From: Typha latifolia
Taxonomy: Eukaryota; Streptophyta; Magnoliopsida; Poales; Typhaceae
Direction of reading: 5' to 3'
Assembly: GCA_019914945.1 (NCBI GenBank)
Contig: CM034106.1
Coordinates: 4,898,001-4,962,000 of the forward strand
Length of the DNA stretch: 64,000 bases
Shown here: positions 23,874-35,310 of the stretch, piece after piece
Layout: the number at the start of each line of letters is the position of its first letter
How positions within the stretch are numbered: position 1 is the stretch's first letter
Notes under the pieces: model-generated
Database searches by the model: none
What the model was told of the DNA's origin: nothing
Seen by the model: only the letters and a program-made list of their open reading frames with translations
Made by a program: the position numbers and the translations under genes

Positions 23874-26800
23874 AGAAGACCGCAAAAGAGAAAATGAGAG
23901 ATTTCAAATAATTCTTATTCCAACTTGTCCTTGTTTCTCATGCAATAACCCTTAAATAGGTTAACAACTTTAATTCTAGTTGATTCTAATAGAAACTTAT
24001 TTTCTAATAGGACTTTAATTGATCATCTTACCTAAATTGATTGACCCAATTTAGGTAATAAATCAATGTGGACATCCCCCATATATAAGCTTATCATAAC
24101 TATCAATTGAGATTCTAATAGGAATTCATTTCCTAATAGGATCCTAATTGAATAAGCCTTACCTAAATTGACTAACCCAATTTAGGTAATAACTCAATAC
24201 GGACATCCCCCGCATATAGGCTACCATATTTGTCAATTGACTAATCCAATTGATTATTTGAATTAAAAATCAATAATTAGACCAAAATTGGACTCGAGTA
24301 ATTCTATTTTGGTCAAATTGAAGATGATGCCCACATCACAATTGTAGGAGGCTCATGAATTGGGTGGCTATATTATGAGATCATTTAATTATTGGCCTTG
24401 GCGCAAGGTGTTGCACAGGGCAAAATCTTAGACGTAGGTCCGAGAGAATGAGATATGAGGAGGGAGAGACATAAAGGGATAGGAGATTGTCCCGTGCATG
24501 AGTCGGTGGGAAAGAGATGACAATATCAGATATGTGGTTGGGTAGAGGTGTAGGCTGAAACAGCCCAAACACTCTTAATCTGAAAAGGCCGAAACTGACA
24601 ACATTCTGGAAGTGTTCCTTTTCTCTTAGGACCTAAAAAGAAACTAATTTTTGACACCATGGTTAAGTATCAAGTGAAGCGGATGAATATACATTGAATT
24701 CATGAAACCCTTATAAGGTGAGAAGAGAGGTATTGTAAGATAGAGGATATGTTGCATATGGCAAGATAATTCATGAAACCCTTATGTCACCATTCCCAAG
24801 ATAATCCTTCACCTGGGAAGACTTCTCGCTCTATAGGCTCATTATCTAATTAATCCCTTGTATTATTTCTTTTTTTTTGAAGTGACAAGATTCTTCTCTT
24901 TTGCAATCTTTCGATTCTTCATTCTTGTATTAAATTGTACATAAACTAGATCATTTAACCTTAACCAATCTATTTCTTTTTTTTTGAATAAATTTGAAAT
25001 CAAAGATCAAATAAATATGACATTGAAATTCCTCAACTAGAATGACAACTTCATTAATACAATGATATTTTATCCATTCAAAAGAACTATAATTTCTTTT
25101 ACATATTGAGAAGCTACATGTCAAATTGAGAATCTTAATCGTTGTCTTTCAAGTAGGGGGCATTGACTCCATATACGCTCCAACAAGGAGCTAATAACTA
25201 TAAAAATTAGATAGTAACTTATATAAAAGTAAAGAAATATGGATTTGAATGGATTGAATTATTTACCTGGATTAAATTCATCATTATTAACTTTTGTTAA
25301 TCTTGCTAGTGGTTTTTCAAAATTCCCAGTGGTCTCTATATATGCTTTCATCTCTGCATTTGAAATGTGGATTTAAATGTATCTGAGTAACATTTTCAAC
25401 ACAACTAATAATACTATCCATTACCTTTAAATCATTCTCTATTTTATGACAATCTCTATAGAAGTAATTTGGATTTAAGTAATATGCAGCAGTGTGGAGA
25501 TGTGTGTCGACATTATTAGCAATCGCCGGGACCCCTAATAAGTCATGACTTTCATCACTTACCAATAAAACTGGCTAGCTTTTAAATTTCTATCATAAGG
25601 CCCTAGAAGTGGTATATTATCGAGTGGACTCCTTACAACTAAGGCAGGGGAGGAAGGATCAAAGCTGTGAACTTAGGAACTGTTGGCAATGTCGTTGGTC
25701 CTAGGAATAATTGAAGAGCGATTTGTGGTATAGTTAATTCACTCGAATCCACTCGTGCAACTGCCAAATTAGCAGCAACATTATTAGTCACAATTTGGGA
25801 AATATTCTCCCTTCCCACTTTCTTGATATCATTACATTAATATTATAGATAGATTCATCTGCATATGCATCTTTAGAGTAATCAATAGAACGTACAAAAC
25901 TAACTCCCAACTAACACATAAATTCATAATGCTTTTTCCTTTCGATTTGTCTAAGCATCAGTCAAAATTGATATGCAACCTTGTGGTTTTCCAAACCATC
26001 ATCTATTTTAGCCATTTGCTTCTTCAAAAGTGGCTTACACAACTCAGGATCACTAGAGGTGAATTTATCCATGAGACCTCTAACCCGTCTTTTACTTCTA
26101 ACATTTGAAATTTCTAAATTTTTTCTCTTTAAATATGTTTACTTTTGCCCTTAGTTTTGCTGCATTTTTTAATTTCTCCTTTTTCTTTTGATTACCCTCT
26201 AGATGTTCCTTGATAATTCTTTTTGCCTTATCACTAGTTTTTGGACAAGGCACATCATATCTAACATGAGGAATATACTTCTTAAATTTACTAACTCAAT
26301 TTTTGGTGGCCTTCTCACAAAATTTACATTTCATTTTATTGGCATTATTTTTATTAGTATGGTAACCGTATTTTCACTCTAGATCAGTGGAGTCAATAGG
26401 CACACAATATTCAGATGACAACCCATCCACAAATAGTACTTGAGAGGAATTAATGGGCATATTTGATTATTAGTATATAAAATTTGAGCCAATAGACAAT
26501 TCACAAACTAATTAGCAATAATTCGCACAATAATTTGCAATTAATTCCTCTAATAGTGAAAGAAAACAAAATTGGGTCCATTGGGCAATTCGCAAACTAT
26601 TATAATCATGGATCTCAAAATCGATCGATTTTGATTTTTGAGTGAGTCTGGATTGTGATTGGCCATAGTTGATCCCAATCCGAACCGGAATCCGTGATTG
26701 GTTTTGGTCTAGGATTGGTTGGTTTCGGTCGTATTGGCTAAAATGAGTAATATCGTTGAAACTAAATTTTTTTAAGACTGAGGTCGAGTCTAAAATATAT

Positions 26801-29800
26801 CTAACTTTGGAGGCATTGGTAATTGATGTCATCAACTGCTTTTATTTCAACTTTTAGGTTTTACCCTCTATCTCTCACACACTTTCTCCTCTTACTCTCA
26901 CAATTTATTAAGTTCATTTGGCGGCCACACTTCGGTGAGTCCTTTCGGCTAGTCCACACTTTGGTGAATTTGGACGAGTATTTTTTTTTTCCATTTCTTT
27001 TTCCCTCTTTCTTACCTATTTTTTAACTCTATTTTTCTTATTGCTATAGAATACTGTTTGCTATTGTTCTGTAGTAGTAATTTACGAGTATAAAAATTTG
27101 TCAAATTTAAGGTGGAATTTATTATAGTTTCGAGTGAGTTTTTTTTTTTAGTTTTTAGGTTTCAAATGTGCCTAATTTTTTATTTTCTTATTTTTATGTT
27201 ATTTTTTATAAATTTTTAGAAGTTTTCTTGCATTTTAAATAATACATAGAATTTTACATAATTATAAATAGTTCTATTCGATATGAGCGGCTGATAAAGT
27301 CAATTCACTCGATACATATTGTTTTTTCTAATAGCTGATCTTGATCTCGATACTGAAACCTTCATTATAAATTTGTATAAATTTCTTTGCTCTCTAGCAT
27401 AAGTGCATAACATATTAACTTTAATTAGCTGTTATAGTCGCTTTCGGTGAAGATGAGTTTCTATCTGAATTGATAATCTGGGCAAAAATCAGCATGGAAC
27501 TCTCGAAGATAACTGGGATCGATCTAACCGTTGGATTGATATGAGTTTTGGATATGTTGTTTCTCTGCGAGTTAGGAATTTAATGCAACTGAAATTTTGT
27601 TGATCGAATAAGTAGATCGAAAGTTACATACGAAATAATGACCGAAGGTCAGGAGGTAGCGGGATGGACGTGGAATACATGGTTAGTGTTATGGAAGATG
27701 ATTATGGTATGGTGGATGGATTAGTGCTTGGAACTAGATAAAGGGGGAGAAGAGAGTTTCTAAGTATGGTCGATTGCTAAAGAGAGGAGAGAGAAGCGAT
27801 GGAGGACTAACCTTGGTTGTAGACGAGAATTTGGGTTGGATATTAAAGGGGAGGAAGGAGGAGAGAGAAGATGTGATATGGGCATCAATCTTCAATTTGA
27901 CCAAAATAAAATTGCTTGAGTCCAATTTTGGTCTAATTGTTAATTTTTAATTTAAATAATCAATTGAATTAGTCAATTGATAGATATAGTAGCCTATATG
28001 CGGGGGATGTTCCTATTGAGTTATTACCTAAATTGGGTTAGTCAATTTATATAAGACTTAATCAATTAGGATCCTATTAAGAAATAAATTTCTATTAGAA
28101 TCTCAATTGATAGTTTTGGTAAGCTTATATGTGGGGGATGTCCACATTGATTTATTACTTGAATTGTGTTAGTCAATTTAGGTAAGATGATCAATTAGAG
28201 TCCTATTAGGAAATAAATTCCTATTAGAATCAGCTAGAATCAAAGTTGTTAACCTATTTAAGGGTTATTGCATGAGAAACATGGACAAGTTGGAACAAGA
28301 TTATTTTGAGATCTCTTACTTTCTCCCCTGTGATCTTCTTCTTCTTCTTCTTCTTCTTCTTCTTCTTCTTCTTCTTCTTCTTCTTCTTCTTCTCTCTCTC
28401 TTTCTTTCTCTCCCTTTCTCCTACTTTGTCTTAAGATTCTTCTCTAATCTCTTCTACTTCCTCTCTAAACCTCTCTCCTTCAATCTCTACTTTTTCGTTG
28501 GTTATTGCTGCTGTCCAGAAGATTCCAGTAGTGAAAGAGAATCTTTGGGTGCCCGGACATGAAGAGGAGGACTTGGTTTCAAAGTAAAAATACTACGATT
28601 CCATTTATTGGTAAACCTAAATTCTACAGTCTTTCCTTACACTATATTTTAGGCCTTTCTACTATCAGCATACCTATTTGAGAGTTGAGGAAGCTACTGT
28701 CTTATCTGAGTGATTTTCTCTCTTTCCATCTAGTAGTGATCCTTTTTAATCAATTAACTTCTTATCAGTTATTGCTTACTATATTTTACTTTAGTTACTT
28801 GTTTGGGTCGATTGTTATCCAAAACATTGCATTCATATTAGATTTGCATCAAGATGGCTCAAGCCTAGAAGAAAACCAATTCCAATATTCAATAATCAAT
28901 AATCTAAAGAGGTTGCTTTTTCACATATATAGAGGTTAGCCAAACATCCAAAAATCCTAAACAAATTCTATTGTAACTCAACTTACTTGTTGTGCGTTCG
29001 AATGTACCCTGATCGTGTTTGAACGGCCAAAACACGTTTCTTTGTATGTGCGAACACGAGATCAGGCATTCGAACGATCTCGTTTGAACGCCATCCTCTT
29101 GTGTTCGAATGCACCTGCCAGAAACTATTTTATTTTCTTAAATATAAATAAAAATTAATACAAAACTATGCACCTAAATCAAGAACCGCAACATTAGCAA
29201 ACTAATTAGCAAAACTTTTAGGACAGTGAAAGTAAATTAGCATTAATAAATAATAACATTGATAAATAATTTGCAAACTAGTTGGCATTAATAAACTAAT
29301 TTTCAAGAGAGTCACGATAGTGATCTCTTTCTTCTTTTGCATAATAAAATAATCTTAATAAATAATTAGCAAACTAATTATTGAAAATACTACTATAGAG
29401 TAGGGGTGTCAAAATAAATGAGTGGCTCGGGCTCGGCTCGGTTCAAGCTGAGCTGAGCCTGAGCTCAAAATTGAGCCTCGATTTGAATTTTGAGCTGAGC
29501 CTGAACCGAAGCCAGCTTGCTCAGGCTTGGGTCGACAGGCTCGTTTACTCTCCTTCCCAGCTAATAGCCATCACATCACCCGTCATCTGCCACCCTTACC
29601 ACACCCCACCCTTACCCATAACCCCTGCCCTCACCCCACCCTCACCCATCCGACATTCCCTTCATCTGCCTCCATCGGTAAGCTGCTGCCACCTCCTCTC
29701 CGTCGACCTCCATCGGCAAGTCGCCATCACCTCTTCGTCGGCCTCCATCGGCAAGCCACCACTACCTATTCTTTTCCGTCGGCCTCCTCCAACAACTGAA

Positions 29801-32800
29801 ATGGCTCCTTCAGCCTCCTCCTCCAACGACTGAAATGGCTCCTTCGGCCTCTATCGGCAATCTCCTCCATTGGCATTGAGCGTCAGCGTCGGCCCCCTCA
29901 TCTTCCTCCTCTCCGTCGGTCTCCTCCTCCATCGACCATCTCCTCTAGCCTCTTTCGACGACCTCCTCTATCGGTGTTGGCTCGGGGTTAGCCTCCGCTT
30001 CTTCCTCCTCCGTTGGTCTCCTACTCTTTCGATAAGCCGTCGTCCACGCTGCCACCGCCTTCTCATCCTCTAATCAAGCTTGAGCTCTGCTCGGGCTCGG
30101 CTCTGGCTTGGTTAGGCTCGGCTCAAGCTCGGCTCAAGTTGAGTTGATTTGAGCCTAAACAATATAATAGGGCTCAAAATTAATTTCGAGCTGAACCTGA
30201 GCTAGAGCTAGCTCGCTCAGGCTCGACTTGTTTACACCCCTACTATAGAGATTAGAGAAAGTAGTCGAGCAGGGAAGAAAGAGAAAGGAAAGAAGAAAAG
30301 AAAAGAAGGGAAGAGGAGCTTGTTGACGTCGAGAGTGAAAGTGAAGAAGAGAAGAAATAGAAGAAGAGCTTACTTGTCGCTTGCCATCACTTGTCACTGC
30401 GACTCGAGGGAGGAGGATCAAGAGAGAGGAAGAGCAGCGACGGTTTGGAAAGGGATTAGGACAGGCTTGACAGATCAAATGAGAGAGGAAAGCTTATGGT
30501 GTTTTTTCTTAAAGTTACTCGCATTTGCATCCGTATTCATTAGCCTGACCCAACCCACTTTAATGCCTTAGTAAGACACTAGGTGCCAAAGCGGCCTGCC
30601 TTGAGCGCAAATGTCACCAAGCTATTTTGCAGGGTGGCTGATGCCAGCTCGGCCATGGCGGCGTGAATGCTTTTTGAAACATCGGCCAGTTTCAACTTGC
30701 GAAATTGTACTTTATGGCACATCCCAAGTAATGCTATATTAAATGATGTGGACATCACTGATATATTACACAGGCACATATATCAATGCAATATCTTCTT
30801 TAGGGATTTAGTCTTGAGTCATTTTTTATTATGCATTTGTTTATTTATGGCATTTAAGATTGTATTTGTTTATTTTTAGTGTTTAGCATTGCATTTACTT
30901 TTTGTTGATGTTTAGATTTTTTTTTTTTTTTTTTTTTTTTGCTTATTGTCATTGTTAGGTCTATATATAAACCCACCTTTTATCCAATTAGGGTGAATGA
31001 AGAATTTTAAGATTTGCCTCCGTGAGTGTTGGGTCATTGTTAGGTCTATATATAAACCCACCTTTTCTCCAATTAGGGTGAATGAAGAATTTTAAGATTT
31101 GCCTCCGTGAGTGTTGGGTGTGAAACCCTAATTTGAGCATAGAGGCGTAAAACCATTACCTCTCTTTATTCCTTTCTAGCCACCATCTTTCTTAGAACCC
31201 TAATAATCACCATTGTTTCATATCAGTAAATGAGGGCGACCAATTGCAACCCTACTGAGACCAGTTCAATGGAGTTAAAGCTTATGAAACACTAACCAAT
31301 CCTACTAATATATTATTTAAGAGTAAGAAAACTAATTCCACTCACTCATGGTTTAATAATATGTATCACAAAACATTTTATTTCGGTAGTAGATAAACCA
31401 GCTATATCCACTCATAATGCAAAATATGTTTACAAAACATTTACTTACATAGATAGGAAAATCAATTGTACTCATTTGAAAAGTTGATTTAGGAAAATCA
31501 GTTCCTTGCCTCCTAAATGTCCTCTTAGAAGAGTCTTTATATTTTAAGATGAAAAGTAAAATGGAAATTGCATTTTACCACCTATGGTTTGGCTCAATTG
31601 TATGAAACACCGTTGCATTTTCAACTTACGTACATAACCCTTTTGTGGTCTGGACTAAAGTGAAGTAATTATATTTGACTAACCTTAATGTCGAATTTGA
31701 AGATTCTCACTAGAGATAAAATTGTAGAGAATTGTATTAGCTTTCCAGCATATCTAAAATAATATCGATTATATTTCAAATGATAAAATATGATAAATAT
31801 ATCGAATATCATATTTTTGTCATATGAAATCCAATCAATGTTATTTAAATGTTTTGGAAAATTTATCTAATTTTCTACAATTTATCTCTAATGAGATTCT
31901 TCAAATTTGAAATTTAGATTGGTCAAATATGATTAAAAAAAGAATTACTGCACTTTAGTATAGACCACATGGAAGTTGAGTGCTTAAGTTAAAAATGCAT
32001 AGAGTTTTGTGCAATTGAACTAAATCAGAGGGAGGTAAAATATAATTAACCCAAAGTAAAAACAAGAATACTTATGCTATCTATTCCTTGCATTGACTAC
32101 TCTAATTATTGCAAGTGATCCTTATTAAGGTCCATATGCTCTACCTTTTGAGTACTTTGGCTAGATTTTTTTCAACCAACTCTAATTGATTACTCTCTCC
32201 TAAGTTCCAACAAGACACTTATTAGAAGTATAATGAACAAGAAATTTTAATATGTGGACTCACCACTTCTAATTGATTTGCATACAATAATTTCAGCTAA
32301 GCTTAGCTAAATAAACACAAGCTACTATTTCCAACTAATAAAATATATTTGTCAGACTGGTAGTATCTTGAAGCAATCCACTTCAGTTATTAAGCCCACA
32401 CTAGATTGATCATCCCTTTGGGTAACATTGAATCTGAAGTATAATTTCTTATCATTGATTACGAACCCAAAATGTTTTCAGAGAAAAACTCAACTTAATA
32501 GTCTGTAATTCTGGTGAAACCCCTACCCGATTTGTATAATCTTAGATGGATCAACAGCCTCTTTATATCTAAATGTCACATGGAACACAAAACGAGGGAG
32601 TAAATGCCCTACTACCAGTAGAGACCAAATAAGGATATATAACAAATTAAGTGTCTCCACATTCTACCATTGTATAAATGAGTTTCATTCCAAAATGGAG
32701 TAAATTTTCTTAGATATCACCCAGAAACTTTGTTTGAGCTTACAGATTATCACACTCTTAATTTGTCTTAAAAAAAGGGAACATATTGGATTTGACCCCC

Positions 32801-35057
32801 TCATCCCTCATCCCCCTTCCCTCCTCTTCTTTTACTCTTTTTAAATTTAATTCTCTTTTCATTCCTAATTCCTTATTAAATTTTTTTAGAATTATTTGCA
32901 GTAATTTATTGTCTTCTATAGTTCTTATGCTACATTTTTTCCTTCCCAAGATGTACTTGCACATTTATCAAGGGTTCTCTATATCCGAAGTGGAGATTAA
33001 TCATGTTCCAAATTAAGAAAAACAGAAAAAAATCTTCTTGTTTTCTAGAATAGGACGGTAGGTCTATATTTTGAGCTATACCTAGTTTTTAACCTTTTTA
33101 TGTTCATCTATGTGTAAAAGGATTAAGGTAATTTGTCATGTCTCCTTTCCATACCTTTGTATAAGATGTCTCATTCTGCCTTGCTTTTTGGGTTCAAAAT
33201 CCACCGTTTTATGCTTTTCCTATTTGGATCTGAACAAATTCCTCTTTCTGATATGGCTGTTATTCATAAACCATATAAACTGTTATTCTTCTCTTTATTC
33301 TATCTTAGGTAACATTCTATAGTTTTTTGTTGTTGCATAAATGAGGCAGTTAAAGCTTCACTCCTGATTATTTACATGATGAATCCTTTATGCTGTTCTG
33401 CTGTTTTATTTATTTATTACTTTTTGTGCATTTAGTTATGTATTATGTATTATTTAACTAAAAGTTAATTGAAAATCTGCTAGAGCCTACTAAGAGCTCT
33501 TCCAAAAGATATTATTTTCAACAATCTAGTCCTTCCTATATCCCTTTTTGTGTACAATTGATCATCTTTGCTAACAATCAGTTCAATATAATTTTTCATC
33601 TTTTTTTTTTCCTTTTTCTTTTTGGGGTAGGCAATGCAAGGCTAGGATTGCAGCTCCAGTTAAAGATAAGAGTAAGCAGCCTAAGGTGCAAGCTTGTGTC
33701 TAAATTTTTGATGTTTGTTCATGTTACAAATTCTTCTTTGTCAAGTAAATTTTGGTGATTGTACTGTGAATATTGAGCTTATTATACTGCAGGATAAGCG
33801 CATTGTCTTGACAATGGAAGATCTCTCAAAAGCCCTGCGCGAGGTGATTAAATTGCTTCTTGACTCTTAAGAAGTAGAATAATTATATCCTTGCAAGTTT
33901 TTAAAGACAAATCTGTCTGCTATTAGTTTAGGTTGAAATGTCAAATTCTTTTATGTTCCAAAACAGTCTATGTTATCAAAAGAACTTGTCTGGTATATCA
34001 GTTGAATATATAGAGAGTACATAGTATGTTGACCATTTTATTAGTAATAAACAAAAAAAAGGTAAATTAGTTACATAATATCTGGAGAATTATCTTCATC
34101 TCTTCTCTTCCAAAAATATAGACAATGTGTACATAACAAGTTGGTTTAGGTTATAAAGCTGTAAGTGCAGTGGGATTGATGGAGGACGTGCTCGATTTAA
34201 TCATATGATTGTTCAAGAAATAAACAACTAAATATATTTACGAGATATGGTTAGTTGAAGAAAACACCAATAAAATTCTAATGACTCAAAATCTTAAGCA
34301 AGATAGATATATTGTAGTAGAACCTGTGGTTTTTATATGCATATGCATATTTGACGCATAACTAGCCTATATATGGGTGCATATACTTATGTGATACATG
34401 TATGCAGCTAATGTGTGGTCCATTTTGGTATTAGGACCATGTAATGCATATGTAGAGCAGTTTACCCACCACCACCTCATGTATGGTCATATTAATTTCT
34501 AGTTGAGAAGTTAAAGTCCTGTTTAACTTCTCTTGATATTCGAGAGTGAGATTCTCATTGGAGTTGAGCTATGATTTATGTTGAAGACTTATATCATCAT
34601 GTTATGAGTCAGATTATTCTTCAAATGGGAGATTATTATAAAGTGAAAATTTTATCGGACTAGGCCCTGCAAAAGTTATTGTAATAGTTCTAAGATTCCA
34701 AGAATTGGGTTTGGGATTAGGATTATAATCGGCCATTAAAAAAAATAATATGTATCGACCATATTGACAGTATACGATATAAAATATAAATTACTCACAT
34801 ATGAAGTGTAAAAACTAAAAAAACAACTATTTCTCCATGTGTCCCTTTTTGTCACTCTCTTTCCTTTCTCATACTAATAAAAATATACTCTCTCACCCAC
34901 TCACTCTCTCTCATTAACTCTTTCTCCCATATCCTTCTCATCTCTAATCTCTCACTTAAAAATAAACCCCAATGCTTCTCACTCTCCTCTGACTTCCCTC
35001 CCTTTCTCTCACAATGCCTCTCCCCCTCGCACACTTCCTCTCCCACTCACTCCCTCC

Positions 35058-35131
<74 letters not shown>

Positions 35132-35266
35132 CTAAGCAAATTGATGCTTCTTCAACATAGATCCAGCCTCCATCAACATTCCGCGGCTCCTTCGACGCAT
35201 ATCCAATGACCTCAAGTATGCATTTTCTTTGTTTTTTTTCACTATCTCTCCAACGAGCTGTCCACC

Positions 35267-35310
<44 letters not shown>

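Larger units (their letters stand above)
27472..29150 (-). repeat. Gypsy-type LTR fragment, split by solo LTR 2
   Basis: The left end TGATAATCTGGGC and the reverse complement of 27500-27560 (AACATATCCAAAACTC, AACGGTTAGATCGATC) match the U5 side of the LTR at 38465. The right part (28852-29150) has the TATATAGAGG region and GTTCGAA repeats of U3 (28993-29115). Solo LTR 2 lies in the middle with its own duplication, so this LTR is the older one. Confidence 0.6.
22769..33630 (+). other. TAF10: TAF10 intron 3 (10.9 kb)
   Basis: Donor GTATGTTC, acceptor TTTTTGGGGTAG. It contains, in order, a solo LTR (23408-24338), a decayed hAT transposase (25290-26390), an LTR fragment (27472-29150) broken by a second solo LTR (27874-28851), a hAT derivative (29401-30242), an LTR-like block with an 85-bp duplication (30580-31260), and a Mutator-type MITE (31562-32052). 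The stretches 22770-23400, 24344-25290, 26400-27470 and 32060-33630 show no recognisable gene. Confidence 0.9.

Noticed and set aside
28272..28562. 96-codon frame with a poly-Leu run
   Set aside because: It is the (CTT)n microsatellite in the leader of a solo LTR.
23377..28960. The inverted 0.9-kb copies as terminal inverted repeats of one foldback transposon
   Set aside because: Each copy has TG...CA ends and its own exact 5-bp duplication (CAATT, AGATG), so they are independent solo LTRs.
29471..30073. Pro/Ser-rich frames up to 120 codons
   Set aside because: They lie wholly inside the 842-bp hAT derivative and have no domain similarity; the C/T-rich interior explains them.
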